DNA from: Cellulomonas sp. 73-92
Lineage (GTDB): Bacteria > Actinomycetota > Actinomycetes > Actinomycetales > Cellulomonadaceae
DNA: 64,000 nucleotides
Assembly: GCF_001898175.1 (NCBI RefSeq)
Contig: NZ_MKTH01000002.1
Span: forward strand, 80,097 to 144,096
Direction: 5' to 3'
Part shown: piece after piece, positions 44,240 to 53,314 of the stretch
How positions within the stretch are numbered: the stretch's first letter is position 1
Layout: each line of letters begins with the position of its first letter
The notes under the pieces: model-generated
Told to the model about the DNA's origin: nothing
The model's database searches: none
What the model saw: only the letters and a program-made list of their open reading frames with translations
Program-made: the position numbers and the translations under genes

Positions 44240-45268
44240 CTACGCGAGCTTGACGGCGTGCCCCTCGGCGGCGGCGACCTTCGCGGCGTCCAGCACGCGG
44301 GCGACGTGCACCGCGTCGAGCGGGTTCACGGGGGCCGGCCCGTCCCCGGCCGCCCAGCGCACCACGGCGCGGTACAGGTCCGCGTGGCCACCGGGCGCCG
44401 CCGGCACCGGCGTCATCTCGGCGCCGCGCACCAGCCACGCCTCGTGCGGCGGCACCCCGCGCCGGGCGTCGAGCCCCTCGAAGGGCGTCGCCTCGCCCTC
44501 GAAGTGCGTGACGAGGAACGCGCCCTTGTCCCCGAGCACGCGCGTGCGGGGTCCGGGCGCGCCCACCAGCGCACCGGCGGACAGGTGGCTGATGACGGCG
44601 TGGCCCTCGGCGTCCGGCACGTGCTGGAGGGCGAGGAAGACGTCGTCGACCGCGGGCGTGGTGATCGCGCGCAGCTCCGCGGAGACGGTGGCCACCGGCC
44701 CGAACAGCTGGATCGCCGAGTCCACCAGGTGCGAGCCGAGGTCGAGCAGCAGGCCGCCGGCATCGGGGTCGAGCTCCTTCCAGCGCTGCAGGGGCACCGG
44801 CCGGAACCTCTCCCACCGGCGCTCGAACCGGTGCACCCGGCCCAGCTCGCCGCGCTCCAGCACGGCCCGCAGGGTCAGCTGCTCGGGGTCCCAGCGGCGG
44901 TTGTGGAACACGGTGAGCCGCCCGCCGTGGCGGGTGGCCAGCCGAACCAGCTCGGACGCGGCCTTCTCCGTGGTCGCCAGCGGCTTGTCGACGAGCACGG
45001 GCAGCCCCGCGTCGAGCAGCCGGGCGACGTCCGCGGCGTGCTGGCCGGTGGGGCTGGCGACCACGACGAGGTCGAGGCCGGTCGCGTGCTGCAGCAGCCC
45101 CGGCACATCGGGCACCACGACCGCGCGCGGCCAGTCGGCCTTGACCTGGTCGCCCCGCGTGCGCGTCACGACGACCGTGACGTGCTGGCCGACCTCCTTG
45201 AGGAGCCGGGTGTGGATCCCCCGCCCGGACGTCCCGTACCCCACCAGACCGACGCGCAGATGCTCCAC
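44240..45268 (-). CDS. Gfo/Idh/MocA-family oxidoreductase
   Basis: 342 aa. N-terminal Rossmann domain (RVGLVGYGTSGRGIHTRLL), LVVVASPTGQHAADVARLLDAGLPVLVDKPLATT (the EKP-like DKP Lys), then the C-terminal alpha/beta domain (VFHNRRWDPEQL, GGLLLDLGSHLVDSAIQLFG). It probably oxidises or isomerises a sugar or polyol with NAD(P). Substrate unknown. The GTG at 45268 lies 6 nt after TAGGGT. Divergent from lipB with 59 bp between. Confidence 0.9.
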   Translation of the reverse strand: MEHLRVGLVGYGTSGRGIHTRLLKEVGQHVTVVVTRTRGDQVKADWPRAVVVPDVPGLLQHATGLDLVVVASPTGQHAADVARLLDAGLPVLVDKPLATTEKAASELVRLATRHGGRLTVFHNRRWDPEQLTLRAVLERGELGRVHRFERRWERFRPVPLQRWKELDPDAGGLLLDLGSHLVDSAIQLFGPVATVSAELRAITTPAVDDVFLALQHVPDAEGHAVISHLSAGALVGAPGPRTRVLGDKGAFLVTHFEGEATPFEGLDARRGVPPHEAWLVRGAEMTPVPAAPGGHADLYRAVVRWAAGDGPAPVNPLDAVHVARVLDAAKVAAAEGHAVKLA

Positions 45269-45327
45269 AGCCCCACCCTAGAGGGACGCCGTGACGACGT
45301 CCGGTCGAGCCGGGTTAGCCTGCCCTC

Positions 45328-46008
45328 ATGCGGTTCGACGTGCTGGGCATCGGCGAGACCCTCCAGCCCTACGAGCCGACGTGGCAGCTGCAGCGGGAGG
45401 TCCACGCCGCCGTCGCGGACGGCGCGCAAGAGGACACCGTGCTCCTCGTCGAGCACGAGCCCGTCTACACCGCCGGCAAGCGCACCTCCCCGCTCGACCG
45501 GCCCGTCGACGGCACCCCGGTGGTCGACGTGGACCGCGGCGGCCGCATCACGTGGCACGGCCCGGGCCAGCTCGTCGGCTACCCGATCGTCCGGCTCGCC
45601 GAGCCGATCGACGTGGTCCGCTACGTGCGCGAGCTCGAGGAGGCGCTCATCCGCACCTGCGCCGACCTGGGCCTGGCGGTGGTCCGCGTCGAGGGGCGCA
45701 GCGGGGTGTGGTTCGCCGGCCGCGACGGCGGGCACGACCGCAAGGTGGCGGCGATCGGCGTACGCGTGGCGCGCGGGGTGACGATGCACGGCTTCGCGCT
45801 CAACTGCAGCTGCGACCTGTCGTGGTACGGCCGGATCGTGCCCTGCGGCATCCCCGACGCGGACGTGACCACGCTGTCCGCCGAGACCGGCCGGCTCGTC
45901 ACCATCGCCGAGGTGATGCCGCTGATGCAGCGCCACCTCACGGACACGCTGGCGCCGCTGCTGGCCAGCGAGCGCACGACGAACCCCGCGGCCGTCGCCC
46001 TCGGTTGA
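45328..46008 (+). CDS. lipB: Octanoyltransferase
   Basis: 226 aa. Transfers octanoate from acyl carrier protein to the lipoyl domains of E2 and GcvH. Motifs: [67 protein letters not shown] and IVPCGI with the catalytic Cys, preceded by the acting Lys. Leaderless: TAGCCT (45316-45321), six bases, ATG. lipA follows after the minus-strand flavodoxin gene. Confidence 0.94.
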   Translation: MRFDVLGIGETLQPYEPTWQLQREVHAAVADGAQEDTVLLVEHEPVYTAGKRTSPLDRPVDGTPVVDVDRGGRITWHGPGQLVGYPIVRLAEPIDVVRYVRELEEALIRTCADLGLAVVRVEGRSGVWFAGRDGGHDRKVAAIGVRVARGVTMHGFALNCSCDLSWYGRIVPCGIPDADVTTLSAETGRLVTIAEVMPLMQRHLTDTLAPLLASERTTNPAAVALG

Positions 46009-46045
46009 CGCGAGGGGGCTCGCGAGGACGAGGCGGGCGGCGCCG

Positions 46046-46540
46046 TCAGTGGGACTGGGCCAGCTCGCCGGCGATGCCGGCGGCCCACTCGCGCACCTCG
46101 TCGAGGTCCCGGAAGTCGCCCTGCTCGGCGTGCACGAGCGCGACGAGCGCGCGCTCGGAGATGTTGAGCTCGTCGCGCTCCAGCCGGCCGGCGAACATCC
46201 GGACGTCGCGTGCCGACACGGCCGAGGCCACCGCGGTCACGTCGTCCGGCGTCTGCCCGGCACCGGGGACGTCCCCCACCGGGCCGGACCAGAACAGCCA
46301 CACCGGCCGCCCGCGCAGCTGGCCGGCCTGCCGGTCGACGAGGTCGCGCATGCCCAGCGCCATCCGGCCGACGTACACGGCGGAGCCGAGGACGACCGCC
46401 TCGTACTCGTCGACGCGCTCGACGTCGTCCGGCGACACCTCGTCGACCTCGTGACCCGCCTCCCGGAGCACGTCGGCGACGACCGTTCCCATGTCGAGCG
46501 TCCCACCGTGCCGGGACGCGACCGAGACCAGCACCCGCAT
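46046..46540 (-). CDS. Flavodoxin-domain protein
   Basis: 164 aa, short-chain flavodoxin fold: VLVSVASRHGGTLDMGTVVADVLREAGHEVD (FMN phosphate loop), YEAVVLGSAVYVGRMALGM and WLFWSGPVGD. It resembles the HemG/protoporphyrinogen-oxidase-like flavodoxin group. GGAGGAGG lies 5 nt before the ATG. It is divergent from lipA across 155 bp that hold two tandem DosR-like boxes, suggesting redox or oxygen control (inference). Confidence 0.85.
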   Translation of the reverse strand: MRVLVSVASRHGGTLDMGTVVADVLREAGHEVDEVSPDDVERVDEYEAVVLGSAVYVGRMALGMRDLVDRQAGQLRGRPVWLFWSGPVGDVPGAGQTPDDVTAVASAVSARDVRMFAGRLERDELNISERALVALVHAEQGDFRDLDEVREWAAGIAGELAQSH

Positions 46541-46630
46541 CGTGACCTCCTCCGCCAGCGCCCCGACCCCCCGGTCGCGGGCCGCTCCCCCTTGTGCCGT
46601 CAGCGTCCCGTGACGTGGTGCGCGCGGCGC

Positions 46631-46664
46631 GGGACGGAGGTCCCCAGCATGGGACGGAAGTCCC
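46631..46664. promoter_or_regulatory. Tandem DosR-like boxes between flavodoxin and lipA
   Basis: GGGACGGAGGTCCC (46631-46644) and GGGACGGAAGTCCC (46651-46664) are palindromic relatives of the DosR core (11 and 12 of 14 matches). They are exactly 20 bp apart, centred about 58 and 38 bp before the inferred lipA transcription start. Confidence 0.5.
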
Positions 46665-46683
46665 CGGCCCCACGGCCCGCGGT

Positions 46684-46698
46684 TAGGGTGGCCTGGTG
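46684..46698 (+). promoter_or_regulatory. Leaderless-type promoter of lipA
   Basis: TAGGGT (46684-46689), six bases, GTG at 46696. Confidence 0.5.
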
Positions 46699-47721
46699 AC
46701 GATCGCTCCCGAGGGCCGCCGCATGCTGCGGGTCGAGGCGCGCAACGCGCAGACGCCGATCGAGAAGAAGCCGGAGTGGATCCGCACCCGCGCCTCGATG
46801 GGCCCGCACTACGGCGAGCTGCACCAGCTGGTGCGCCGTGAGGGCCTGCACACGGTGTGCGAGGAGGCCGGCTGCCCCAACATCTTCGAGTGCTGGGAGG
46901 ACCGGGAGGCCACGTTCCTCATCGGCGGCGACCAGTGCACCCGCCGCTGCGACTTCTGCCAGATCGACACCGGCAAGCCGGCGGCGTTCGACAAGGACGA
47001 GCCCAACCGGGTCGCGGAGTCGGTCCAGGCGATGGGCCTGCGGTACGCCACGGTGACGGGCGTCGCGCGCGACGACCTGCCGGACGGCGGGGCGTGGCTC
47101 TACGCCGAGACGGTGCGCCGCATCCACGCCGTCAACCCCGGCACGGGCGTCGAGCTGCTCATCCCCGACTTCGACGCCCGGGGCGACAACCTCGCCGAGG
47201 TGTTCGGCAGCCGGCCGGAGGTGCTCGCCCACAACCTCGAGACGGTCCCGCGGATCTTCAAGCGCATCCGGCCCGGGTTCCGCTACGAGCGTTCGCTCTC
47301 GGTGCTGACGAGCGCGCACGACGAAGGGCTCGTCACCAAGTCGAACCTCATCCTCGGCATGGGCGAGACCGTCGACGAGGTCAAGGAGGCGCTGGACGCG
47401 CTCCACGACGCCGGCTGCGACCTCATCACCGTCACGCAGTACCTACGGCCGTCGGTGCGGCACCACCCCGTGGACCGCTGGGTGCACCCCGAGGAGTTCG
47501 TCGAGCTCTCCGAGTACGCGACGGCCATCGGCTTCGCCGGCGTCATGGCCGGGCCGCTCGTCCGCTCGTCGTACCGCGCGGGGCGGCTGTGGGGCCAGGC
47601 GATGGTCCGGGCCGGACGTCCCATCCCGCCGGCGCTGGCCCACCTCGGGGAGAAGGGCACCGCGCGCCAGGAGGCCGCGGCCATCCTGGAGCGCACCGGG
47701 AGCACGCTCGTCGCTCGGTAG
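46696..47721 (+). CDS. lipA: Lipoyl synthase
   Basis: 341 aa radical-SAM enzyme that inserts two sulfurs into octanoyl-E2. Both clusters are recognisable: the auxiliary cluster [13 protein letters not shown] and the radical SAM triad [10 protein letters not shown]. The C-terminal VRSSYRAG supplies the Ser ligand. Its sacrificed cluster must be rebuilt, which links it to ErpA-type carriers. Followed 11 bp later by the DUF4191 gene. Confidence 0.96.
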   Translation: MTIAPEGRRMLRVEARNAQTPIEKKPEWIRTRASMGPHYGELHQLVRREGLHTVCEEAGCPNIFECWEDREATFLIGGDQCTRRCDFCQIDTGKPAAFDKDEPNRVAESVQAMGLRYATVTGVARDDLPDGGAWLYAETVRRIHAVNPGTGVELLIPDFDARGDNLAEVFGSRPEVLAHNLETVPRIFKRIRPGFRYERSLSVLTSAHDEGLVTKSNLILGMGETVDEVKEALDALHDAGCDLITVTQYLRPSVRHHPVDRWVHPEEFVELSEYATAIGFAGVMAGPLVRSSYRAGRLWGQAMVRAGRPIPPALAHLGEKGTARQEAAAILERTGSTLVAR

Positions 47722-47732
47722 ACTCGCGTCCC

Positions 47733-48467
47733 ATGGCACGCACGTCCACCACCGGCTCGACGCCGGCGCCCACGGGCAAGGGCAAGGGCACCGACGCCCC
47801 GAGGAAGACCCGCTGGTACACGCAGGTCTGGCAGGTCTACAAGATGACCGCCGAGACCGACCCGGCGGTGACGTGGTGGCTGCTCGGCACGTTCCTCGGC
47901 ATCATGGCCGTGGGCATCGTCATCGGCGAGCTGACCAGCCACTTCTGGTACTTCTTCATCATGGCGGTCCCGATCGCCCTGGTCGTGGCGATGTTCCTGC
48001 TCACGCGCCGGGCGGAGACCGCCGCGTACCGGCGGATCGAGGGCCAGCCCGGCGCGTCGCTGTCGGCGCTGAGCACCATCCGCAAGGGCTGGACCTTCCA
48101 GCAGGAGCCGGTGCAGTTCGACCCGCGCCTGCACGACGCCGTGTTCCGCGGCCTCGGCCGGCCTGGCGTCGTGCTCATCTCCGAGGGTCCCGCCCAGCGT
48201 GTGGCGCGGCTGCTCGACGCCGAGCGCAAGAAGGTGGCGCGCGTCGCGTCCGGCGTGCCGATCACGACGATCCAGGTGGGCGACGAGGCCGGCCAGGTGC
48301 CGCTGCGCCAGCTCCCCCGCAAGGTGCAGCGCCTCAAGCCGCAGCTGACGAAGGCCGAGCTGGCCGTCGTCGAGAAGCGCCTCACCGCGCTCGGCACCAT
48401 GAAGCTGCCGATCCCCAAGGGCATCGACCCCATGAAGGCCCGCCCGGACCGCCGGGGCGCGCGCTAA
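47733..48467 (+). CDS. DUF4191 membrane protein
   Basis: 244 aa. Basic N-terminus, two TM helices (VTWWLLGTFLGIMAVGIVIGEL and FWYFFIMAVPIALVVAMFLL), then a soluble region with LSTIRKGWTFQQEPVQFDPRLHDAVFRGLGRPGVVLISEGP, the DUF4191 hallmark. This family follows lipA in many actinobacteria (recalled), but its role is unknown. ATG at 47733, 8 nt after TAGACT. Confidence 0.9.
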   Translation: MARTSTTGSTPAPTGKGKGTDAPRKTRWYTQVWQVYKMTAETDPAVTWWLLGTFLGIMAVGIVIGELTSHFWYFFIMAVPIALVVAMFLLTRRAETAAYRRIEGQPGASLSALSTIRKGWTFQQEPVQFDPRLHDAVFRGLGRPGVVLISEGPAQRVARLLDAERKKVARVASGVPITTIQVGDEAGQVPLRQLPRKVQRLKPQLTKAELAVVEKRLTALGTMKLPIPKGIDPMKARPDRRGAR

Positions 48468-48535
48468 CAGGGCTGGGCCCCTCGCGCGGCGGCTGCCGCG
48501 CACCGGGTGGCCACCCCGGCCCGGGAGGAGGCCGC

Positions 48536-49216
48536 ATGCTGACCCTGGAGGACGTGTTCCCGCCGTTCGCGCTGCGGATCTCCAGCGGCCCGGTGGAGCT
48601 GCGGGTGCTGCGTGACGACGACCTCCCCGAGCTCGTCGAGCTCGTCCGCTCGGGGATCCAGGCCCCGGGCCTGCCCATGCCCTTCCTCACGGCCTGGCAC
48701 GAGGAGCCCTTCGCGCCCGGCGCTCCCGACGGCTTCCCGACCGCCTCGCTGCGGTGGTGGTGGACGCAGCGGGCGACCTTCGCGCCCGCCGAGTGGAGCC
48801 TGGCCCTCGTCGTGCGTCGCGAGGGTGTGCTCGTCGGTGTGCAGGACGTGCAGGCGAAGGACTTCGTCCACACGCGCCGCGTCCTGACCGGCTCCTGGCT
48901 GGGGAGGGCGCACCAGGGGGTGGGGACCGGCACGCTGATGCGACAGCTGGTCGTCGGCTTCGCGTTCGACGAGCTCGACGCCGAGCAGTGCGAGTCCGGC
49001 TACGTCGTGGGCAACCACGCGTCGGCGGCCGTCAGTCGCAAGGTCGGGTACGTCGACAACGGCCGCCGCCGCATCGCGCAGCACACGCGGCAGGGCACCG
49101 TCGGGGTGGACGAGCAGCGCGTGGTCGTGACGCCTGCCACCTTCGTCCGCCCGGAGGGTCAGGTCTCGGTCGAGGGCGCCGAGCCCCTGCGCCGGCTCCT
49201 CGGGATCGACCGGTAG
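48536..49216 (+). CDS. GNAT-family N-acetyltransferase
   Basis: 226 aa, RimJ/RimL-like GNAT fold: VELRVLRDDDLPELVELV, WSLALVVRREGVLVGVQDVQAKDF, GRAHQGVGTGTLMRQLVVGFAF (acetyl-CoA loop) and NHASAAVSRKVGYVDNG. The substrate is unknown. ATG at 48536 with GGGAGGAG 5 nt upstream. Convergent with the RDD gene. Confidence 0.87.
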   Translation: MLTLEDVFPPFALRISSGPVELRVLRDDDLPELVELVRSGIQAPGLPMPFLTAWHEEPFAPGAPDGFPTASLRWWWTQRATFAPAEWSLALVVRREGVLVGVQDVQAKDFVHTRRVLTGSWLGRAHQGVGTGTLMRQLVVGFAFDELDAEQCESGYVVGNHASAAVSRKVGYVDNGRRRIAQHTRQGTVGVDEQRVVVTPATFVRPEGQVSVEGAEPLRRLLGIDR

Positions 49217-49228
49217 GTCCCCGGCCGG

Positions 49229-49714
49229 CTACCGCCGGACGACCGCCGTCCCGGCGGAGCGGTCGTGCAGGCCGCGGCCTTCGTCGTCCTGGATGGCCGG
49301 GGGCACGACGAGGCACAGCAGCAGCGTGCGCACGGCCGCGCGGCCCAGGCCGGGTGCGCGTCCGTCGTCGGGCAGCGCCGTGCCGTCCGCGTGGACAACG
49401 AAGCGGCGCACCCGCAGGCCGAGCAGCCGGTGGCCGAGCGTGTGGCCCAGCAGGCCGACGAGCAGCACGTTCTCCACGGCGAAGATGGCGAGCGTGGCCG
49501 TCGAGTCGCCGGAGACCACCGGCAGCACCGCGTGCGGGTCGCGGAAGAAGATCGACGAGATGAGCAGGCAGGCCACCCAGTCGACAACCAGCGCGGCGAG
49601 CCGGCGGCCGAAGCGCGCCGGCGAGCCCGCACCCTCGGCCGGCAGGCCGGAGCCGGCCGACGGCTGGGGCGACGTGCCCTCGAGCCACGACCCGATGTCC
49701 TTGCGCTCCACCAC
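49229..49714 (-). CDS. RDD-family membrane protein
   Basis: 161 aa. FGRRLAALVVDWVACLLISSIFF is the RDD start (here R-R...D), followed by further TM helices (FAVENVLLVGLLGHTLGHRLLGL and RAAVRTLLLCLVVPPAI). RDD proteins are small membrane proteins, some proposed as transporters. The gene sits upstream of glnA in divergent orientation, as in mycobacteria (recalled). GTG at 49714 lies 7 nt after TAGGCT. Confidence 0.87.
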   Translation of the reverse strand: MVERKDIGSWLEGTSPQPSAGSGLPAEGAGSPARFGRRLAALVVDWVACLLISSIFFRDPHAVLPVVSGDSTATLAIFAVENVLLVGLLGHTLGHRLLGLRVRRFVVHADGTALPDDGRAPGLGRAAVRTLLLCLVVPPAIQDDEGRGLHDRSAGTAVVRR

Positions 49715-49783
49715 GGGGACCAGCCTAGGCAGGGGCTGGCGCTGCTTCGTCGTGCGCGAAAGTGTTACCCCCGGGCACACTGC

Positions 49784-49799
49784 GTAACACCCGCGAAAC
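49784..49799 (+). promoter_or_regulatory. GlnR-type binding site upstream of glnA
   Basis: GTAAC, six bases, GAAAC. This equals the a-site/b-site spacing of the actinobacterial GlnR consensus (gTnAc-n6-GaAAc). It lies 45-60 bp before the inferred transcription start. Confidence 0.6.
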
Positions 49800-49831
49800 G
49801 ACGGCGGCACCGGGACGACATCCCGCCCCCC

Positions 49832-49837
49832 TAGCCT
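49832..49837 (+). promoter_or_regulatory. -10 element of glnA
   Basis: TAGCCT about 44 bp before the ATG, giving a leader of about 37 nt with GAGGAG before the start. Confidence 0.45.
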
Positions 49838-49880
49838 CTGGCTTGCCCGGTCGCGGGCTCAACCAACCGAGGAGCAGCGG

Positions 49881-51305
49881 ATGTTCACGAAGCCAGAGGA
49901 AGTCCTGGCGTTCATCAAGAGTGAGGACGTCAAGTTCGTCGACGTCCGGTTCTGTGACCTGCCCGGCGTGATGCAGCACTTCACCGTCCCCGCCGCGGCG
50001 GTCGACGCCGACTTCTTCGCCAAGGGTGTCGCCTTCGACGGCTCGTCGATCCGCGGCTTCCAGGCGATCCACGAGTCCGACATGGGCCTGATCCCGGACG
50101 TGACGAGCGCGTACGTCGACCCGTTCCGCGTCGAGAAGACGCTGAACCTCAACTTCGGCATCGTCGACCCCTACACGGCGGAGCCGTACAGCCGTGACCC
50201 ACGCCAGGTGGCCGCGAAGGCCGAGGCGTACCTGCGCTCCACCGGCATCGCCGACACGGCGTACTTCGGCCCGGAGGCCGAGTTCTACATCTTCGACTCG
50301 ATCCGGTACGCGACGAGCGCCGGCTCGGCCTTCCACTACATCGACTCCGTCGAGGCGGCGTGGAACTCCGGGCGCGAGGAGGAGGGGGGCAACCTCGGCC
50401 ACAAGATCGGCTACAAGGGCGGCTACTTCCCCGTCCCGCCGGTGGACCAGTTCGCCGACCTGCGCGACGAGATGGTCGTCGAGCTGGAGAAGCTGGACTT
50501 CGGCATCGAGCGCGCGCACCACGAGGTGGGCACCGCCGGCCAGGCCGAGATCAACTACAAGTTCGACACGCTGCTCCGCGCCGGCGACAAGCTGCAGCTG
50601 TTCAAGTACGTCATCAAGGGCGTCGCGCACGAGAACGGGCGCACCGCCACGTTCATGCCGAAGCCGCTCTTCGGCGACAACGGTTCGGGCATGCACTGCC
50701 ACCAGTCCCTGTGGAAGGACGGCGCGCCGCTCTTCTACGACGAGAAGGGCTACGGCGGCCTGTCCGACCTGGCGCGCTGGTACATCGGCGGCCTGCTCAA
50801 GCACGCGCCCTCGCTGCTGGCGTTCACCAACCCGACGGTCAACAGCTACCACCGCCTGGTGCCGGGCTTCGAGGCTCCCGTGAACCTCGTCTACTCGGCC
50901 CGCAACCGCTCCGCCTGCATCCGCATCCCGGTCACCGGCACCAACCCCAAGGCCAAGCGCCTCGAGTTCCGCGTCCCGGACCCCTCGTCGAACCCGTACC
51001 TCGCGTTCTCGGCGATGCTCATGGCCGGCCTCGACGGCATCCAGAACCGGATCGAGCCGCCGGAGCCGATCGACAAGGACCTCTACGAGCTGCCGCCGGA
51101 GGAGCACGCCCTGGTCAAGCAGGTGCCGGGCTCCCTCAACGAGGTGCTCGACAACCTCGAGGCCGACCACGACTGGCTGACCGCTGGCAACGTGTTCACG
51201 CCCGACCTCATCGAGACGTGGATCGACTACAAGCGCTCCGCCGAGGTCGACGCGCTGCGCCTGCGGCCGCACCCGTACGAGTTCGAGCTGTACTACGACT
51301 GCTGA
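49881..51305 (+). CDS. glnA: Glutamine synthetase, type I
   Basis: 474 aa. Makes glutamine from glutamate, ammonia and ATP. It is the central nitrogen-assimilation enzyme, a dodecamer. Motifs: [56 protein letters not shown] and the adenylylation region [17 protein letters not shown]. The extreme C-terminus ends YEFELYYDC, where the usual adenylylatable Tyr lies upstream. The last 26 coding bases and stop form the left att core of an integrated element, and the enzyme itself is left intact. A GlnR-type site lies in its promoter. Confidence 0.97.
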   Translation: MFTKPEEVLAFIKSEDVKFVDVRFCDLPGVMQHFTVPAAAVDADFFAKGVAFDGSSIRGFQAIHESDMGLIPDVTSAYVDPFRVEKTLNLNFGIVDPYTAEPYSRDPRQVAAKAEAYLRSTGIADTAYFGPEAEFYIFDSIRYATSAGSAFHYIDSVEAAWNSGREEEGGNLGHKIGYKGGYFPVPPVDQFADLRDEMVVELEKLDFGIERAHHEVGTAGQAEINYKFDTLLRAGDKLQLFKYVIKGVAHENGRTATFMPKPLFGDNGSGMHCHQSLWKDGAPLFYDEKGYGGLSDLARWYIGGLLKHAPSLLAFTNPTVNSYHRLVPGFEAPVNLVYSARNRSACIRIPVTGTNPKAKRLEFRVPDPSSNPYLAFSAMLMAGLDGIQNRIEPPEPIDKDLYELPPEEHALVKQVPGSLNEVLDNLEADHDWLTAGNVFTPDLIETWIDYKRSAEVDALRLRPHPYEFELYYDC

Positions 51306-51306
51306 C
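51280..51306 (+). repeat. Left attachment core (attL) in the glnA 3' end
   Basis: 27-bp direct repeat with the copy at 59329-59355. It covers the last 26 bases of glnA, including the TGA, plus one base. Confidence 0.9.
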
Positions 51307-51338
51307 ACTCTAGGCCGGGTTGACCTCGTTGTTAACCC

Positions 51339-52571
51339 CTAGCGGACATCGAAAGTCCGCAGAGAGTCCGCAAGACTAGCCGGAACCGAGGCCACCCGCG
51401 CTGTGATCGCTGCTCCGATCGCCGCGCGGGTGGCCTCTTCCGTCTCCGGCCACAGATGCGCGTACGTGTCGAGCGTCGTCTTCGCGCTCGCGTGCCGCAG
51501 CCGCGCCTGCACCACCTTGACGTCGGCGCCCGCGGCAATGAGGACCGACGCGTAGTAGTGCCGAAGATCGTGGTGCCGGAAGCCATCGGGAAGCACCCGC
51601 GCGCGAGCCGCGGCCGCCTCGTCCGGCGGCGCCTCAGCCGCGGCCTTCACGAGCGCCGCCCGGGCCGCCACCATCGCACGCTCAACCGCCCACGGACCGA
51701 CCTGCCGGCCTAGCCCATCGTGCAGCACCCACGCCGTGCCGTCAGGCACGTTCGTGGCGAGCATCGCTGCGAGCGCAGCTGGGATCGGCACCGCGGTCGA
51801 GCTCGTCGCCGTCTTCAGCGCCTTGGCGGGGTACTGAACCGCCGGCGTGATGATGCCCGCGACGAAGTCGACGTCAGAGGACCGCAGCCCGCACGCTTCC
51901 GCGATCCGCAATCCGGCGAACGCGCCCAGGAGGATCGCCGGGCGCAGATGCTCCGGCATGGCGTCGTGCAGCGCCCACACCTGGGCTGTGGACGCCACGT
52001 AGGGCCGTTGCCGGCCCATCGGCGGGGACGTGCGCCTCGAGCACGGCGAGCGGGGCACCAGGCCATCGTGGATGGCATCCCGGTACACCTGCGCCAGCCT
52101 CGAGTGGACGGCGTACACCGTCGAGTCCGCCAACCCCTGCGCCTTCATGTGCGCGGTCCACGCCTTCACGTCCGACGGCCGCACGTCGGCCAGCCGCCTC
52201 GACCCGAAGGCCTTGCGGATGTGGTTCGCGTGCACACGGGCCTGCCGAAGCGTCGCCGGCGCGCGCGACGCGTAGCCCTCGAGCCACGTGTCGAGCCACG
52301 CGTTCACGGTCAGCTTCGCGGCCTTCGGGTCGACGTGCGTGCCCGTCACGATCGACGACGTGACCCCTCTGAGCCAGTCGTCACCGTCCTTCTTCCGGTC
52401 GAAGTGGCGCGTGTGCTCGATGCCATCGGGGTCTCGGTACCAGGCGCGCCAGACCTCGCCAGCCGGCTCCCACGCCCGCTTACCCGTCTCCGGGTCAAGG
52501 ACCGGCGCCCCATCCGCGTCGGTGAGGTAGCGGCGCCGCACGTACTTCCGGACCGTCGACACGTGACCCAT
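51339..52571 (-). CDS. int: Tyrosine-type site-specific integrase
   Basis: 410 aa. Recombines the element with the glnA 3' end. An N-terminal arm-binding region and SAM-like core-binding domain (LTVNAWLDTWLEGY, to about 165) precede the catalytic domain, where the active-site residues are complete: Arg222 (GAFAGLRIAEACGLR), His334 and Arg337 (HHDLRHYYAS), His360 and nucleophile Tyr370 (RLRHASAKTTLDTYAHLW). ATG at 52571 is used. A longer frame to 52613 is possible. Its 3' end contains one putative arm-type site. Its stop lies 33 bp from the att core. Confidence 0.93.
   Translation of the reverse strand: MGHVSTVRKYVRRRYLTDADGAPVLDPETGKRAWEPAGEVWRAWYRDPDGIEHTRHFDRKKDGDDWLRGVTSSIVTGTHVDPKAAKLTVNAWLDTWLEGYASRAPATLRQARVHANHIRKAFGSRRLADVRPSDVKAWTAHMKAQGLADSTVYAVHSRLAQVYRDAIHDGLVPRSPCSRRTSPPMGRQRPYVASTAQVWALHDAMPEHLRPAILLGAFAGLRIAEACGLRSSDVDFVAGIITPAVQYPAKALKTATSSTAVPIPAALAAMLATNVPDGTAWVLHDGLGRQVGPWAVERAMVAARAALVKAAAEAPPDEAAAARARVLPDGFRHHDLRHYYASVLIAAGADVKVVQARLRHASAKTTLDTYAHLWPETEEATRAAIGAAITARVASVPASLADSLRTFDVR
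51354..51373 (+). repeat. Putative integrase arm-type site (left)
   Basis: 20-bp sequence (AGTCCGC-AGAG-AGTCCGCAA) that recurs with one mismatch at 59207-59226 in the same orientation. It contains a 7-bp direct repeat. Confidence 0.6.
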
Positions 52572-52787
52572 CCCCTCGGTGTTCAGTTCCGAACACCTGA
52601 GGATGCGCCTCAACTACGACAAGCCCCAAACGGCCGCGCCGCTGTTGACAACCACCAAGCCATCCGGTCCTTCCACGCCCACTGGCGATGCCGTGCGCCC
52701 AAGAGCGGGTGGTAGTAGACAACGTCGGAGCCGAGTGCAACACTCTCCGCAAGTTCGTCGTGCCCGGAAGCATCCGGCACGCATCCA

Positions 52788-52818
52788 AAGAGCCCTGAGC
52801 CATCCGGCCAGGGCTCTT
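52788..52818 (+). terminator. Hairpin in the element control region
   Basis: Arms AAGAGCCCTG (52788-52797) and CAGGGCTCTT (52809-52818), perfectly complementary. Confidence 0.6.
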
Positions 52819-52841
52819 CGCATATCACCACCCACCCAAGC

Positions 52842-52874
52842 AGCCCGAGAGCGCGACGCCGCTCCCGGGCTTTT
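52842..52874 (+). terminator. Intrinsic terminator or attenuator just before the excisionase-like gene
   Basis: Arms 52842-52853 (AGCCCGAGAGCG) and 52860-52871 pair with one mismatch and are followed by TTTTCT, one of the few real T-runs in the window. It ends 22 bp before the ATG. Confidence 0.7.
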
Positions 52875-52895
52875 CTATGCCCAGGAGAGGCCAAC

Positions 52896-53087
52896 ATGGA
52901 GTTGCTCACCATCACCGAGGTAGCGGCCGAGCTGCGTGTGCCCGTCGCGACCGTGCGTTCGTGGCGTGCCGCCGGCCGCGGCCCCAAGTCCTTCAAGCTG
53001 CCCGGCGCCCGTCACGTCGTCTACGCCCGCGCCGACGTCGAAGCCTTCATCGAGGCCGGCCGCAACGGCGTCCCCGACAACCGATGA
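52896..53087 (+). CDS. Excisionase-like MerR-type helix-turn-helix protein
   Basis: 63 aa, single winged-helix domain of the excisionase/AlpA type: LLTITEVAAELRVPVATVRSWRAAGRGPKSFKLPGARHVVYARADVEAFIEAG. It probably bends DNA for excision or regulates the element. Good Shine-Dalgarno GGAGAGG upstream. Its stop overlaps the next start (ATGA at 53084), opening a run of overlapping genes to 54897. Confidence 0.85.
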   Translation: MELLTITEVAAELRVPVATVRSWRAAGRGPKSFKLPGARHVVYARADVEAFIEAGRNGVPDNR

Positions 53088-53314
53088 CCCGGCGCAGTCG
53101 TCTCCCCGGCCAGGAGCGGGACAGGCTCACCGCGGCGGCACACCAACTGCTCGACGCTGCCGGGATCGCCGCGTCACCGTCCCGCGTCCGGCGACTCGTC
53201 GCGCACCACCAGCGCGCCGGCACGCCGCTGGACCTGGCCCGCGTCATCGCCTATCTCGACCCGACCGGCGAAACCGCGGCCCGCCACGTCGACCGGGAAC
53301 GAGGACGGCGATGA
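53084..53314 (+). CDS. Small element-encoded hypothetical protein
   Basis: 76 aa, strongly basic (MTRRSRLPGQERDRLTAAAHQLLDAAG...), helical, no recognised family. Its position between the excisionase-like and replication genes suggests a DNA-related role, but nothing in the sequence proves it. Coupled on both sides by ATGA overlaps. Confidence 0.65.
   Translation: MTRRSRLPGQERDRLTAAAHQLLDAAGIAASPSRVRRLVAHHQRAGTPLDLARVIAYLDPTGETAARHVDRERGRR

Larger units (their letters stand above)
52572..52895. other. 324-bp divergent control region between integrase and excisionase-like gene
   Basis: Carries a TTGACA at 52645-52650 without a convincing -10, two hairpins (listed separately) and the Shine-Dalgarno site of the next gene (GGAGAGG near 52885). 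I see no ORF on either strand that looks real. It is probably the regulatory switch region of the element and could also yield a small RNA. Confidence 0.5.
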
